Positions 48,381 to 57,632 of a stretch of DNA of 64,000 bases are shown here, in pieces. The stretch comes from Streptococcus respiraculi (GTDB lineage Bacteria > Bacillota > Bacilli > Lactobacillales > Streptococcaceae): the NCBI RefSeq assembly GCF_003595525.1, contig NZ_CP022680.1:248001-312000 (forward strand), written 5' to 3'. How positions within the stretch are numbered: position 1 is the stretch's first letter; each line of letters begins with the position of its first letter. A program made the position numbers and the translations under genes. The notes beneath the pieces were generated by a model. It did no database searches and had not been told where the DNA came from. It saw nothing but the letters and a program-made list of their open reading frames with translations.

Positions 48381-48397
48381 AAGGCGGTAGACGGATT
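48381..48397. other. attR core
   Basis: 17-bp core shared with attL; here it forms the 3' end of the intact tRNA-Cys. Confidence 0.9.
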
Positions 48398-48452
48398 TGA
48401 ACCGACGATCAAGCTTTTGCAGAGCCGTGCCTTACCACTTGGCTATACCGCC
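48382..48452 (-). tRNA. tRNA-Cys (GCA)
   Basis: 71 nt: acceptor GGCGGTA/TACCGCC, D-arm GCC..GGC, anticodon loop CTGCAAA (GCA), TTCGAAT T-loop, discriminator T; CCA not encoded. The T-stem has one internal mismatch (GTCGG/CCGTC), and so does the base of the anticodon stem. The 3' end is supplied by the phage copy of the att core. Confidence 0.93.
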
Positions 48453-48544
48453 ATAACAAATAACATTCTACCGAAAAAAAGCCGATTGGTCAAGTGGGAA
48501 ATGGTCTATATTTGCATTTATTCTCATTAGAAGCAACAAATCCC

Positions 48545-48573
48545 TTGCCAAATCTTGTGAAATTTGGTAAGAT
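48545..48573 (+). promoter_or_regulatory. rpsB promoter
   Basis: TTGCCA (48545-48550), 17-bp spacer, TAAGAT (48568-48573). The spacer carries a CCAAAT/ATTTGG dyad. Confidence 0.55.
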
Positions 48574-48603
48574 AATAGAGTTGCAAAAAGCAATAAATAC
48601 TCA

Positions 48604-48661
48604 TCTCAAATCCATTGTGGGCCTGTTGCCGAAGGGTTGGTCTGCAAGCTGACGTTTGAGA
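48604..48661 (+). promoter_or_regulatory. Structured rpsB leader
   Basis: TCTCAAA (48604-48610) pairs perfectly with TTTGAGA (48655-48661) around a GC-rich 44-nt segment that can fold further. Position in the 5' leader of rpsB-tsf suggests a ribosomal-protein autoregulatory leader; the S2 binding role is inferred. Confidence 0.5.
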
Positions 48662-48692
48662 GAGGAGAATAAACAAAAAGGAGACATTACTC

Positions 48693-49475
48693 ATGGCAGT
48701 AATTTCAATGAAACAACTTCTTGAGGCTGGTGTTCACTTTGGTCACCAAACTCGTCGCTGGAACCCTAAGATGGCAAAATACATCTTTACAGAGCGTAAC
48801 GGTATCCACGTTATCGACCTTCAACAAACTGTAAAATTGGCTGATCAAGCATACGACTTTATCCGTGATGCAGCAGCAAACGATGCAGTTATCTTGTTCG
48901 TTGGTACGAAAAAACAAGCTGCAGAAGCAGTGAAAGACGAAGCTATCCGTTCTGGTCAATACTTCATCAACCACCGTTGGTTGGGTGGAACTCTTACAAA
49001 CTGGGGAACAATCCAAAAGCGTATCGCTCGTTTGAAAGAAATCAACCGTATGGAAGAAGAAGGAACATTTGACGTTCTTCCTAAGAAAGAAGTAGCATTG
49101 TTGAACAAACAACGTGCTCGTCTTGAAAAATTCTTGGGTGGTATTGCAGATATGCCACGTATTCCAGACGTAATGTTTGTTGTTGACCCACATAAAGAGC
49201 AAATCGCTGTGAAAGAAGCGAAAAAATTGGGTATCCCAGTTGTTGCGATGGTTGACACAAACACAGATCCAGATGATATCGATGTTATCATCCCAGCAAA
49301 CGATGATGCAATCCGCGCTGTTAAATTGATCACTGCAAAAATGGCTGACGCAATCATCGAAGGCCGTCAAGGTGAAGATAGCGTTGAATCAGTAGAAGCA
49401 GAATTGGCAGCTACTGAAACAGAAGCAGCATCTATCGAAGAAATTGTTGAAGTTGTAGAAGGCGACAACAACTAA
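48693..49475 (+). CDS. rpsB: 30S ribosomal protein S2
   Basis: 260 aa: [51 protein letters not shown] and the acidic streptococcal C-terminus. AAAGGAG site. Strong codon bias as expected for a ribosomal protein. Confidence 0.97.
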   Translation: MAVISMKQLLEAGVHFGHQTRRWNPKMAKYIFTERNGIHVIDLQQTVKLADQAYDFIRDAAANDAVILFVGTKKQAAEAVKDEAIRSGQYFINHRWLGGTLTNWGTIQKRIARLKEINRMEEEGTFDVLPKKEVALLNKQRARLEKFLGGIADMPRIPDVMFVVDPHKEQIAVKEAKKLGIPVVAMVDTNTDPDDIDVIIPANDDAIRAVKLITAKMADAIIEGRQGEDSVESVEAELAATETEAASIEEIVEVVEGDNN

Positions 49476-49493
49476 TTAATCGTAAAACATCCT

Positions 49494-49526
49494 AAGGGGC
49501 GGGGCTCAGCCCTCCCCTTTTTTCTC
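49494..49526 (+). terminator. Attenuator/terminator between rpsB and tsf
   Basis: AAGGGG..GGGG-ctcag-CCC.CCCCTT stem followed by TTTT. It probably lowers tsf relative to rpsB, since no separate strong tsf promoter is seen in the 30 bp after it. Confidence 0.75.
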
Positions 49527-49557
49527 AATATATTAAAGTAAGATAGGAGATCTAATA

Positions 49558-50598
49558 ATGGCAGAAATTACAGCTAAGCTTGTAAAAGAATTGCGTGAAA
49601 AATCTGGTGCTGGTGTCATGGACGCGAAGAAAGCCCTTGTTGAAGTAGATGGTGACATCGAAAAAGCAATTGAGTTGCTTCGTGAAAAAGGAATGGCAAA
49701 AGCAGCTAAGAAAGCTGATCGTGTAGCAGCAGAAGGTTTGACTGGTGTTTACGTGGATGGAAATGTAGCAGCAGTTGTTGAGGTCAACGCTGAAACTGAC
49801 TTCGTTGCGAAAAACGCTCAATTCGTTGAATTGGTAAACGAAACAGCAAAAGTAATCGCAGCAGGTAAACCAGCTAACAACGAAGAAGCACTTGCTCTTA
49901 CAATGCCTTCAGGTGAAACACTAGAAGCAGCTTATGTAAATGCAACTGCGACTATCGGAGAAAAAATCTCATTCCGTCGCTTTGCCTTGATTGAAAAAAC
50001 AGATGCACAAGCATTTGGTGCTTACCAACATAATGGCGGACGTATCGGTGTTATTTCTGTCATCGAAGGTGGCGACGAAACACTTGCAAAACAAGTATCA
50101 ATGCACATCGCTGCGATGAAACCAACTGTTCTTTCATACAAAGAATTGGATGAGCAATTCGTGAAAGATGAATTGGCACAATTGAACCACAAAATTGAAC
50201 AAGACAACGAAAGCCGTGCAATGGTTGGTAAACCAGCTCTTCCATTCTTGAAATATGGCTCAAAAGCACAATTGTCTGACGATGTGATTGCACAAGCAGA
50301 AGAAGACATCAAAGCAGAATTGGCTGCTGAAGGCAAACCAGAAAAAATCTGGGATAAAATCCTTCCAGGTAAAATGGATCGCTTCATGCTTGACAACACA
50401 AAAGTTGACCAAGCTTACACCCTTCTTGCACAAGTCTACATCATGGATGACAGCAAGACAGTTGAAGCTTACCTTAACTCAGTAAACGCTAGCGTTGCAA
50501 CATTTGCTCGTTTCGAAGTGGGTGAAGGAATTGAAAAAGCAGCAAACGACTTTGAATCAGAAGTTGCTGCAACAATGGCTGCGGCTCTTGGTAAATAA
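49558..50598 (+). CDS. tsf: Elongation factor Ts
   Basis: 346 aa: [43 protein letters not shown] N-terminal UBA region, and [28 protein letters not shown] further on. Recharges EF-Tu with GTP. TAGGAGAT site. Confidence 0.97.
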   Translation: MAEITAKLVKELREKSGAGVMDAKKALVEVDGDIEKAIELLREKGMAKAAKKADRVAAEGLTGVYVDGNVAAVVEVNAETDFVAKNAQFVELVNETAKVIAAGKPANNEEALALTMPSGETLEAAYVNATATIGEKISFRRFALIEKTDAQAFGAYQHNGGRIGVISVIEGGDETLAKQVSMHIAAMKPTVLSYKELDEQFVKDELAQLNHKIEQDNESRAMVGKPALPFLKYGSKAQLSDDVIAQAEEDIKAELAAEGKPEKIWDKILPGKMDRFMLDNTKVDQAYTLLAQVYIMDDSKTVEAYLNSVNASVATFARFEVGEGIEKAANDFESEVAATMAAALGK

Positions 50599-50610
50599 GA
50601 ATTAGAACTA

Positions 50611-50643
50611 AAAAAGAGAGGAACAAGCGTTCTTCTCTTTTTG
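50611..50643 (+). terminator. tsf terminator
   Basis: AAAAAGAGAGGAAC-aagc-GTTCTTCTCTTTTTG, 13 bp after the tsf stop. Confidence 0.85.
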
Positions 50644-50681
50644 TGTGGGTTGGAAATATCCAGATGACTCATCATACCTTC

Positions 50682-51026
50682 TTAGGCTGTTAAGAAATCG
50701 TGGATTTCTTCTTCGGTCATGGAGCTGTCACAGCGGACTTGTACGCCCGCTGGACCTGTGTATAGGAGGGCAGGAACGGTGACTGCCTGGTATTGGGAAC
50801 GCAGTGCCTGTAGTGTAGGGTCTGGATTGCTACTATCCACAAAATATACTGTTAATCCAGTTGCTTGTGCAACCTTGTGGAGTTTTGGCACAAAACGCTG
50901 ACAATATGGGCAGGTAGCACGTCCTAGAAAGAGAATGGCCTCTTCTTGTGTCAGCAGGCGCTCCGCTTCTTCTACTGAAATAGTTGTAAAATCTTGTACG
51001 AGTTCTTGAAATGAATTGGTAAACAT
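50682..51026 (-). CDS. Thioredoxin-fold protein, bacteriocin-transport-accessory (Bta) type
   Basis: 114 aa. ILFLGRATCPYCQRFVPKLHKVA carries a CPYC redox motif; VPALLY has the cis-Pro. The sequence lacks a signal peptide from ATG 51026, which follows AAAGGA. The longer frame from 51098 has no site. Bta-like proteins in streptococci act as disulfide reductases; no bacteriocin genes are near. Confidence 0.8.
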   Translation of the reverse strand: MFTNSFQELVQDFTTISVEEAERLLTQEEAILFLGRATCPYCQRFVPKLHKVAQATGLTVYFVDSSNPDPTLQALRSQYQAVTVPALLYTGPAGVQVRCDSSMTEEEIHDFLTA

Positions 51027-51203
51027 AGTAATTCCTTTCCTCTTGTTATTATAGGAAAATCTAGTAAGAAAGGCAAGAAATTCTGTTTGGCATTTCAATC
51101 TGATAATGGAAATGCCATAAAATTATATAGAAAACAAGCACGTATGGGGAAGAGGCAGCGTGGCTTTTTACTTACTATAATAGCAAATCCCTATTGCTTT
51201 TGC

Positions 51204-51232
51204 TTTTCAAAGTTAGGGATTTAGGGTATAAT
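51204..51232 (+). promoter_or_regulatory. ctsR-clpC promoter
   Basis: TATAAT (51227-51232) with TTTTCA (51204-51209) at 17 bp. Confidence 0.6.
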
Positions 51233-51249
51233 AGTCAAAGATAGTCAGA
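51233..51249. promoter_or_regulatory. CtsR operator
   Basis: AGTCAAA-GAT-AGTCAGA matches the CtsR heptad direct repeat (RGTCAAAnanRGTCAAA) with one change and begins at the last base of the -10 box, so CtsR should repress its own operon until heat or protein stress. Confidence 0.85.
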
Positions 51250-51265
51250 GAAAGAGGTGGAGTCT

Positions 51266-51724
51266 ATGGCGATGAAAAATACATCTGATTATATTGAAGA
51301 GCATATCAAGGCGATTTTAGAGCAGGTAAGTGTGGCAGAATTGCGCAGGAGTGAGTTGGCCAGCCGATTTGAGGTAGTGCCGAGCCAGATTAACTATGTG
51401 ATTAAGACGCGATTTACAGCCAGCCGTGGCTATATTGTTGAAAGTAAGCGTGGGGGTGGAGGTTATATCCGCATCGGTCGAATTACCTTTTCGGATAAGC
51501 ATGAATTGGTCCACGATTTGTTGCACAATATGGGGACAGAATTGTCTAGTGCGGTATTTGCGGATATCTTGCAACTCTTATTTGATGAGCAGTTGATGAC
51601 AGAACGTGAAGGCAATTTAGTCTTATCAGCTGGTAGCGATGCGGTGTTAGGAAACGATGCAAGTGCCATTCGGGCGCGGATGATGCGACAGATTTTACGA
51701 CGATTGGATAGGAAAGAGGACTAG
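51266..51724 (+). CDS. ctsR: Transcriptional repressor CtsR
   Basis: 152 aa: NTSDYIEEHIKAILEQVSVAELRRSELASRF, VPSQINYVIKTRFTASRGYIVESKRGGGGYIRI, the DNA-binding core with the glycine-rich thermosensor wing. ATG 51266 chosen (AGAGG at 9 bp); GTG 51257 and ATG 51272 are alternatives. First gene of the ctsR-clpC operon. Confidence 0.95.
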   Translation: MAMKNTSDYIEEHIKAILEQVSVAELRRSELASRFEVVPSQINYVIKTRFTASRGYIVESKRGGGGYIRIGRITFSDKHELVHDLLHNMGTELSSAVFADILQLLFDEQLMTEREGNLVLSAGSDAVLGNDASAIRARMMRQILRRLDRKED

Positions 51725-51725
51725 G

Positions 51726-54176
51726 ATGAAATTTTCAAATGGACTACAGCGTGCTTATGAAGATGCCCAGCTAATCGGGCAACGGTATATGTGCGATTAC
51801 TTAGAGACGTGGCATCTGTTGCTGGCTTTTGTTATCAATCCTGACACAATTGCAGGAGCTGTTTTGGCAGATTATCCTGCTGATGTTACGGATTATGAAC
51901 AAGCGACTTATATGGTGACCGAGCGTGTCTACCGTGAGGAACTAGAGGATTTCACCCTTTTACAGAGTTCAAAGCGACTTGACGAAGCAGCTCGTTTTGC
52001 TCATAAGATTGCAGAAGTCGTCAAAGCTAAGCAGATCGGGACAGAGCATTTGTTTATGGCCATGCTTCTTGACAAGCGTTCAATTGCTTCTCAAATCTTG
52101 GATAAGGCTGGGTTTCATTTTGAGGATTCAGATACCAAGATTCGTTTCATTGATTTGCGTAAGAACTTAGAAGCAAAGGCTGGATTTACGAAGGAAGATT
52201 TGAAGTCGATTCGTAGTATCCTGAAAGGCGGCAAGGCGAGTCGTCCAACTATGGCCAATATGATGGGTATGCCCCCAGCACCACAAACAGGTGGTTTGGA
52301 AGATTATACACGGGATTTAACCGCCCTAGCGCGTGCGGGTCAGATTGAACCTGTTATTGGACGTGAAGCTGAAATTTCCCGCATGATTCAGGTCCTTTCG
52401 CGTAAGACCAAGAACAATCCTGTCTTGGTCGGAGATGCAGGGGTTGGTAAAACAGCACTTGCCTTGGGCTTGGCTCAACGGGTAGCAGACGGTGAAGTGC
52501 CAGCTAGTCTAGCCAAGATGCGGGTCTTGGAGTTGGACTTGATGAATGTCATTGCAGGAACGCGTTTCCGTGGTGACTTTGAAGAGCGAATGAACAATAT
52601 CATCAATGATATTGAAGAAGACGGCCAAGTCATTCTCTTCATCGATGAGTTACATACCATCATGGGTTCTGGCAGTGGAATTGATTCAACCCTAGATGCA
52701 GCAAATATCTTGAAACCAGCTCTTGCGCGGGGAACCTTGCGGACAGTAGGAGCGACGACCCAAGATGAGTATCAAAAACATATTGAAAAAGATGCGGCTC
52801 TCTCCCGTCGTTTTGCCAAGGTAACGGTCGAAGAGCCTAGTGTGGCTGATAGTATTGCCATTTTGCAAGGCTTAAAGAATGCCTACGAACGCCACCATAA
52901 AATTCAGATTACCGATGAGGCAGTTAGCACTGCCGTAACCTTTGCCAAGCGGTATTTGACTAGTAAAAATTTACCAGACTCAGCGATTGACTTGCTCGAT
53001 GAGGCTAGTGCAACAGTGCAAAATCAACAAAAAACAGGTGGGAAACAGTCTAGCTTATCCGCAGCAGACAAGGCGCTTATGGCTGGAAAACACAAGACGG
53101 TCAGTCAGTTGCTCATCAAGGAATTAGAGGCTGAAAGTCAAGAGACGTTGGGTGATGCCCAAGTAACAGAAGAAGATGTCCTGTTGACACTTAGCCGTTT
53201 ATCAGGCATTCCAGTGGCTAAATTGAGCCAGACAGATGTTAAGAAATACTTGAGTCTAGAAGCCGAGTTGCACAAGCGGGTGATTGGACAGGACGCAGCT
53301 GTTTCTGCGGTCAGTCGTGCCATTCGCCGTAATCAATCAGGAATTAGGACTGGTAAACGCCCAATTGGCTCCTTCATGTTCTTGGGACCTACTGGGGTCG
53401 GAAAGACCGAATTGGCCAAGGCCTTGGCAGAAATCTTGTTTGATGACGAGTCAGCCCTCATTCGTTTTGATATGAGTGAGTATATGGAAAAATTCGCAGC
53501 CAGCCGTTTGAATGGTGCCCCTCCGGGCTATGTCGGCTATGAAGAAGGTGGGGAGTTAACCGAAAAAGTACGGAACAAACCATACGCTGTCCTACTTTTT
53601 GATGAGGTTGAAAAAGCCCACCCTGATACCTTTAACATTCTCTTGCAGGTATTGGATGACGGTGTCTTAACTGATAGTAAGGGGCGGAAAGTTGATTTTT
53701 CAAATACCCTCATTATCATGACTTCAAACCTTGGGGCAACAGCCTTGCGCGATGATAAGACCGTTGGCTTTGGCGCACTTGATTTATCGCAGAGTCAGGA
53801 ACACGTTGAAAAACGGATTTTTGAAGAATTGAAAAAGGCCTATCGACCAGAGTTTATCAACCGGATTGATGAAAAAATCGTCTTCCATAGCTTGACTGAC
53901 CAAGATATGCAAGCGGTAGTGAAAGTGATGATTCGTCCGCTTCAAGCAGTCATGTCTGAAAAAGCTATTCAGTTCAAGATTCAACCATCTGCCTTGAAAT
54001 TATTGGCGCAAGAAGGTTATGATCGGGAAATGGGAGCACGTCCGCTCCGCCGCCTAATTCAGACGAAAGTTGAAGATCCTCTAGCTGAAATGCTCCTTCG
54101 TGGAGAATTACAGGCGGGAGACACATTGAAAATCGGTGTCAAGGCTGGAAAATTGAATTTTGATATCAGTCGCTAA
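51726..54176 (+). CDS. clpC: ATP-dependent Clp protease ATP-binding subunit ClpC
   Basis: 816-aa Hsp100 unfoldase that feeds ClpP. N-domain (1-145, YLETWHLLLAFV, GTEHLFMAML), AAA1 Walker A GDAGVGKT (near 236), Walker B LFIDELHT, middle coiled domain, AAA2 Walker A GPTGVGKT (near 555), and the D2-small domain GARPLRRLIQ. Starts one base after ctsR stop. Length is normal. Confidence 0.97.
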   Translation: MKFSNGLQRAYEDAQLIGQRYMCDYLETWHLLLAFVINPDTIAGAVLADYPADVTDYEQATYMVTERVYREELEDFTLLQSSKRLDEAARFAHKIAEVVKAKQIGTEHLFMAMLLDKRSIASQILDKAGFHFEDSDTKIRFIDLRKNLEAKAGFTKEDLKSIRSILKGGKASRPTMANMMGMPPAPQTGGLEDYTRDLTALARAGQIEPVIGREAEISRMIQVLSRKTKNNPVLVGDAGVGKTALALGLAQRVADGEVPASLAKMRVLELDLMNVIAGTRFRGDFEERMNNIINDIEEDGQVILFIDELHTIMGSGSGIDSTLDAANILKPALARGTLRTVGATTQDEYQKHIEKDAALSRRFAKVTVEEPSVADSIAILQGLKNAYERHHKIQITDEAVSTAVTFAKRYLTSKNLPDSAIDLLDEASATVQNQQKTGGKQSSLSAADKALMAGKHKTVSQLLIKELEAESQETLGDAQVTEEDVLLTLSRLSGIPVAKLSQTDVKKYLSLEAELHKRVIGQDAAVSAVSRAIRRNQSGIRTGKRPIGSFMFLGPTGVGKTELAKALAEILFDDESALIRFDMSEYMEKFAASRLNGAPPGYVGYEEGGELTEKVRNKPYAVLLFDEVEKAHPDTFNILLQVLDDGVLTDSKGRKVDFSNTLIIMTSNLGATALRDDKTVGFGALDLSQSQEHVEKRIFEELKKAYRPEFINRIDEKIVFHSLTDQDMQAVVKVMIRPLQAVMSEKAIQFKIQPSALKLLAQEGYDREMGARPLRRLIQTKVEDPLAEMLLRGELQAGDTLKIGVKAGKLNFDISR

Positions 54177-54177
54177 A

Positions 54178-54324
54178 TACAAAATGAGGCTGGACAAAAA
54201 GTCTTAAAAATAGTAAATGGCTTAGATTAACGTTGTCAAGAAACGTTGATTCTAAGCCATTTTATATTGTTCGGTTTTTAAGAGAAAGGTTAAAAATTGA
54301 GTTTTTGCCCAGCCTTATTTTGTA
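54178..54324. repeat. Palindromic mobile repeat, copy 1
   Basis: 147 bp with terminal inverted repeats (outer ends TACAAAAT.AGGCTGG.CAAAAA, 2 mismatches in about 23 bp) and an inner palindrome GGCTTAGA/TCTAAGCC. It lies between convergent clpC and dus and supplies the last dus codons and stop. An inverted copy is at 56401-56531. Confidence 0.8.
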
Positions 54325-55307
54325 TAGGCTTCGCGTGCTTGTTTAAAGAGTGCTTCGACTTCTTCGATAGATTCGGCACGAGCGACTGCTCCACGAATTT
54401 TAGCAGCACCTGCTGTTCCACGTAGATAATGAGGGGCAAGGCCGCGGAATTCGCGCACGGCAATGCTTTCCCCTTTTAGATTGACGAGGCGAGTCAGGTG
54501 TTCAAAGGCGATGTTGAGCTTATCGTCAAAACTCAAATCAGGCAAGATTTCACCTGTTTCGAGGTAGTGATTGATTTGCTCGAAAATATAAGGGTTTCCC
54601 ATAGCAGTTCGTCCGACCATGACTGCATCTGCACCGACTTCTTCGATTCGCTGACGAGCGTCTTGGACGGTGCGAATGTCGCCGTTTGCGATGAAGGGAA
54701 TCTTAGTGAGGGCCTTTGCGACCTTGCTGAGGGTGTCAAGGTCAACAGTTCCCGTATACATTTGTTCCCGAGTCCGACCGTGCATGGCAAGAGCTGCTAC
54801 TCCAGCGCTTTCTGCGGCGAGGGCATTTTCAACAGCTAGGCCAGGGTCTGCCCAACCTGTTCGCATTTTGACGGTCAGAGGAATATTAAGGACAGAGCTG
54901 ACCTGCTTGATAATGTGGTAAATTTTATCAGGATCTTTGAGCCATTTGGCACCTGCTTCATTTTTGATGACCTTGTTGACAGGACAGCCCATGTTGATGT
55001 CTACGATATTTGCCTTGGTATTTTTTTGGATAAATTCTGCAGCGCGGGACAGTCCATCAGCGTCTCCTCCAAAGAGTTGGATAGACATCGGGGCTTCATT
55101 TTCTTCGATATGCAGCATGTGCAAGGTTTTTTCGTTGTTATAGAGCAGTCCTTTTTCAGAAATCATTTCCATGACCACGAGCCCCGCGCCCATTTCTTTT
55201 GCAATGGTCCGAAAGGCAGAGTTGGTCACGCCAGCCATAGGGGCTAGGACTGTTCGATTGGGGATTTCGACCTTTCCAATCATAAATGGGGTGTTGAGAT
55301 TAGCCAT
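54315..55307 (-). CDS. dus: tRNA-dihydrouridine synthase (DusB-like)
   Basis: 330-aa FMN enzyme reducing uridine in tRNA D-loops. [31 protein letters not shown] (Cys near residue 107), [24 protein letters not shown] and [13 protein letters not shown] are all present. ATG 55307 overlaps the hslO stop by 8 bp and has GGAGG inside hslO; the longer frame is a read-through of hslO. The C-terminus YTK is encoded by a mobile repeat. Confidence 0.95.
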   Translation of the reverse strand: MANLNTPFMIGKVEIPNRTVLAPMAGVTNSAFRTIAKEMGAGLVVMEMISEKGLLYNNEKTLHMLHIEENEAPMSIQLFGGDADGLSRAAEFIQKNTKANIVDINMGCPVNKVIKNEAGAKWLKDPDKIYHIIKQVSSVLNIPLTVKMRTGWADPGLAVENALAAESAGVAALAMHGRTREQMYTGTVDLDTLSKVAKALTKIPFIANGDIRTVQDARQRIEEVGADAVMVGRTAMGNPYIFEQINHYLETGEILPDLSFDDKLNIAFEHLTRLVNLKGESIAVREFRGLAPHYLRGTAGAAKIRGAVARAESIEEVEALFKQAREAYTK

Positions 55308-56166
55308 TGATGAGTTCCTCCAAGTCGTTTTCGTCAAAGTGATAATGGGTTTGACAAAATTGGCAGGTAATGTCTGCACCCTTATCTTCTTCTTTCATTT
55401 CTTGTAAATCTGTTTTTGGCAAGCTAGCAAGAGCATTTAAGAAGCGGTCTTTTGAGCAATCACAAGCAAAACTAAGGTTCTCTTCGGACAAGCGTTTGAA
55501 AGCTTGATCACCATAGATGGCTTCTAAAAGTGCTTCGATATGGTTGTTTGAAGCAAGCAATTGTGAGATAGGAGGCATTTGTTGAATCCGCTCTTCAAAT
55601 TGTGCGATTTCAGCCTCAGTCGCTCCAGGTAAGGCTTGTACAAGGAAGCCTCCTGCCACCTTGACCTTGTCTTCTTCATCAAGCAAGACATTGAGTCCAA
55701 CTGCTGACGGAGTTTGCTGGCTTTCTGTCAAGAAGTAGGCAAAGTCTTCTCCGATTTCTCCTGAAATCAAAGGTGTCATGGAATGGTAGGGGTGTCCCAT
55801 ACCGTAGTCTGTAATCACCAAAAATTGACCTTGACCGACAAGAGGGCCTACGATGACCTCACCAGTTGCTGTCTTTTTCAAGTCGATGTCTGGGTTTTGA
55901 ATGTAGCCCTTGACCTGCCCCTTGGTATCTGCCACGCTGATAATGGCACCAAGTGAGCTGTTGCCGAGGATTTTAAGAGTGATGGTAGTATCGCCCTTTT
56001 CGTTTGCAGCAAGCATCTGGTTGGCAATCAAGGTACGGCCCAAGGCAACGGTTGACGAAGCCATAGTATCATGCTTTTCTTGAGCCACTCGAACCGTTTC
56101 GGTACTATCTAACACAAAGGCACGGAAGTGCCCATTTTCTGAAATTGTTTTAATCATTTTGTCCAT
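55300..56166 (-). CDS. hslO: Hsp33 redox-regulated chaperone
   Basis: 288-aa redox chaperone switched on by oxidative unfolding. [48 protein letters not shown] motif and the zinc-binding CDCS (near 236) and CQFC (near 269) cysteines. The true start is ATG 56166, just 8 bp after an extended -10 box, with no Shine-Dalgarno; the frame upstream to 56319 runs through intergenic repeat DNA. Confidence 0.93.
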   Translation of the reverse strand: MDKMIKTISENGHFRAFVLDSTETVRVAQEKHDTMASSTVALGRTLIANQMLAANEKGDTTITLKILGNSSLGAIISVADTKGQVKGYIQNPDIDLKKTATGEVIVGPLVGQGQFLVITDYGMGHPYHSMTPLISGEIGEDFAYFLTESQQTPSAVGLNVLLDEEDKVKVAGGFLVQALPGATEAEIAQFEERIQQMPPISQLLASNNHIEALLEAIYGDQAFKRLSEENLSFACDCSKDRFLNALASLPKTDLQEMKEEDKGADITCQFCQTHYHFDENDLEELING

Positions 56167-56173
56167 AAGAATT

Positions 56174-56202
56174 ATTATAGCATACCCACGCCAAAATGCC
56201 AG
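56174..56202 (-). promoter_or_regulatory. hslO promoter
   Basis: Read leftward: CTGGCA (56197-56202), 17-bp spacer, extended -10 TGCTATAAT (TATAAT 56174-56179). The predicted start of transcription coincides with or nearly touches the ATG at 56166. Confidence 0.65.
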
Positions 56203-56242
56203 CTGCTTGGGTTTGGGATGTATGTTGAAAAAGGAGAAAAGT

Positions 56243-56643
56243 AAAAAAGGAGTGGGACAAAAATCGTGATTTCGAAGAAATCGATTTTGTCGCTCTCGCT
56301 TTCTCATTTTTAGGCTCAAGTATTAACAGTCCACTGGACTGTTAATACCCCGCATGTTGACTAGCTTTCACAATTGAGAATTGTGAACGGTTGGAGATAA
56401 GAGGCTGGGCAAAAACTCAATTTTTAACCTCTCTCTTAAAAAACGGACAATATAAAATGGCTTAGAATCAACATTTCTTGACAACGTCAATCTAAGCCAT
56501 TTACTATTTTTAAGACTTTTTGCCCAGCCTCTCTTTAATAGAATGTTGCTTTATCAATGTTTTACAGACCAGACAACTACTGCGCTAAACTGTTAAATCT
56601 ACAAAAACAATGAGATTAGGGACTTTTGTCCCAGGCTCCTTTC
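56243..56643. repeat. Composite intergenic repeat region
   Basis: No gene in about 490 bp. Ends AAAGGAG..TGGGACAAAA (56247-56262) and TTTTGTCCCAGGCTCCTTT (56624-56642) form an inverted pair. Inside lie a 13-bp-arm palindrome TATTAACAGTCCA/TGGACTGTTAATA (56321-56347), a TTCACAATT/AATTGTGAA hairpin (about 56367-56387), and the 131-bp element at 56401-56531. Confidence 0.6.
56401..56531. repeat. Palindromic mobile repeat, copy 2 (inverted)
   Basis: 131 bp with perfect 15-bp terminal inverted repeats GAGGCTGGGCAAAAA/TTTTTGCCCAGCCTC and inner GGCTTAGA/TCTAAGCC palindrome; it is the reverse complement of copy 1 with few changes. Confidence 0.85.
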
Positions 56644-56657
56644 GCTACAGCTGATGT

Positions 56658-57608
56658 TTATGAAATTGGTTTAATGATGACTTGATCAAGAAGCAATGAG
56701 ACAACCTCGTTTTTAGCAACGCCCACGCCTTGCTCCATCGCATTTGCTGTTCCACTGGCGATAGCGTAGCGAATCACCATTTCATCGCTCATTCCATGTT
56801 CAAATGCGTAGATAGCTCCTGCCACAGTTGAATCGCCCGATCCAGTTGGATTAACGAGTTCGATGCTAGGGGCTGTCACGTCGTATAGTTTTCCATTGAA
56901 CTGCGCAATGGCCCCTTGCTCTCCACACGAAACCAAGGTGTATGGAACGGGGATAGGGGTAGCTTTTAAGTAGTTAAGAACTTGCTGCTTATCGCTTAAG
57001 CTTTGTCCGATCAGTTCTGAAAATTCATCAATGTTTGGCTTGATAAAATCAGGTTTGTAGAAAGAATCATTTACGATAAGGTGGAGAGATTCTTTAGAGA
57101 AATCTGCAAAAATTTTGGTCTCGGATGGGAGATTTCTTCTCAAAAGGGCAATCAAATCATTGTAAAAATAGGGGTCATCTGAATGAACAGAGCCGTTGAG
57201 AGAAATCACATGTGGTTTCTCTTTTTTTGCAAGTTTCAAAATGGTATCGAATATTTCAAGTCGGAGTTCAGGGCTTGACACTTTTGGTCCTGCTTCTACA
57301 ATTTCCGTATGGACACCGTCATTGTGCATGATAGTAATGGAATGTCGCGTTTCATCATCGATTGATAAGAAGACGGGATGAAAGGTTTCTGTCTTGAGTA
57401 ATTCTTTAAAGAAGACCCCGGTCTTACCACCGACCAGTGCTAGGGAGGTAGCTTGAATGCCTAGATAAGAGAGGGCGCGTGAACAGTTAATACCTTTACC
57501 TGCTGCCATGATGGTCGAATGTTGAAAACGATTATGAGCAGCAAGAGAAAAGTTTTTTTCAAAATAAAGTAGATCAACAGATGGATTTAATGTAACAATT
57601 AGTACCAT
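56658..57608 (-). CDS. PfkB-family kinase (tagatose-6-P/fructose-1-P kinase type)
   Basis: 316 aa: NPSVDLLYF start, GKGINCSRALSYLGI, IKPNIDEFSELIG and NPTGSGDSTVAG (near residue 252) with catalytic Asp. It should phosphorylate the PTS-imported sugar phosphate to a bisphosphate for aldol cleavage (inference from the divergent PTS and aldolase genes). AAAGGA site; 24 bp downstream of the DeoR gene, so cotranscribed with it. Confidence 0.88.
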   Translation of the reverse strand: MVLIVTLNPSVDLLYFEKNFSLAAHNRFQHSTIMAAGKGINCSRALSYLGIQATSLALVGGKTGVFFKELLKTETFHPVFLSIDDETRHSITIMHNDGVHTEIVEAGPKVSSPELRLEIFDTILKLAKKEKPHVISLNGSVHSDDPYFYNDLIALLRRNLPSETKIFADFSKESLHLIVNDSFYKPDFIKPNIDEFSELIGQSLSDKQQVLNYLKATPIPVPYTLVSCGEQGAIAQFNGKLYDVTAPSIELVNPTGSGDSTVAGAIYAFEHGMSDEMVIRYAIASGTANAMEQGVGVAKNEVVSLLLDQVIIKPIS

Positions 57609-57632
57609 ATATGATTCCTTTCTTGATAAAGA

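Larger units (their letters stand above)
15592..48397. mobile_element. Complete siphovirus-type prophage in tRNA-Cys
   Basis: 32.8 kb bounded by a 17-bp direct repeat (core AAGGCGGTAGACGGATT) that is the 3' end of tRNA-Cys. Gene order: integrase and lysogeny genes leftward, then early, packaging/head, tail and lysis modules rightward. Head and tail genes indicate a long non-contractile tail (tape measure, Dit, tail spike). All essential modules appear open, except that no separate small terminase gene is recognised. Confidence 0.93.

Noticed and set aside
48705..49370. 221-aa antisense open frame over rpsB
   Set aside because: Produced by the strong codon bias of rpsB on the other strand; no ribosome site and Cys/Phe-rich nonsense composition.
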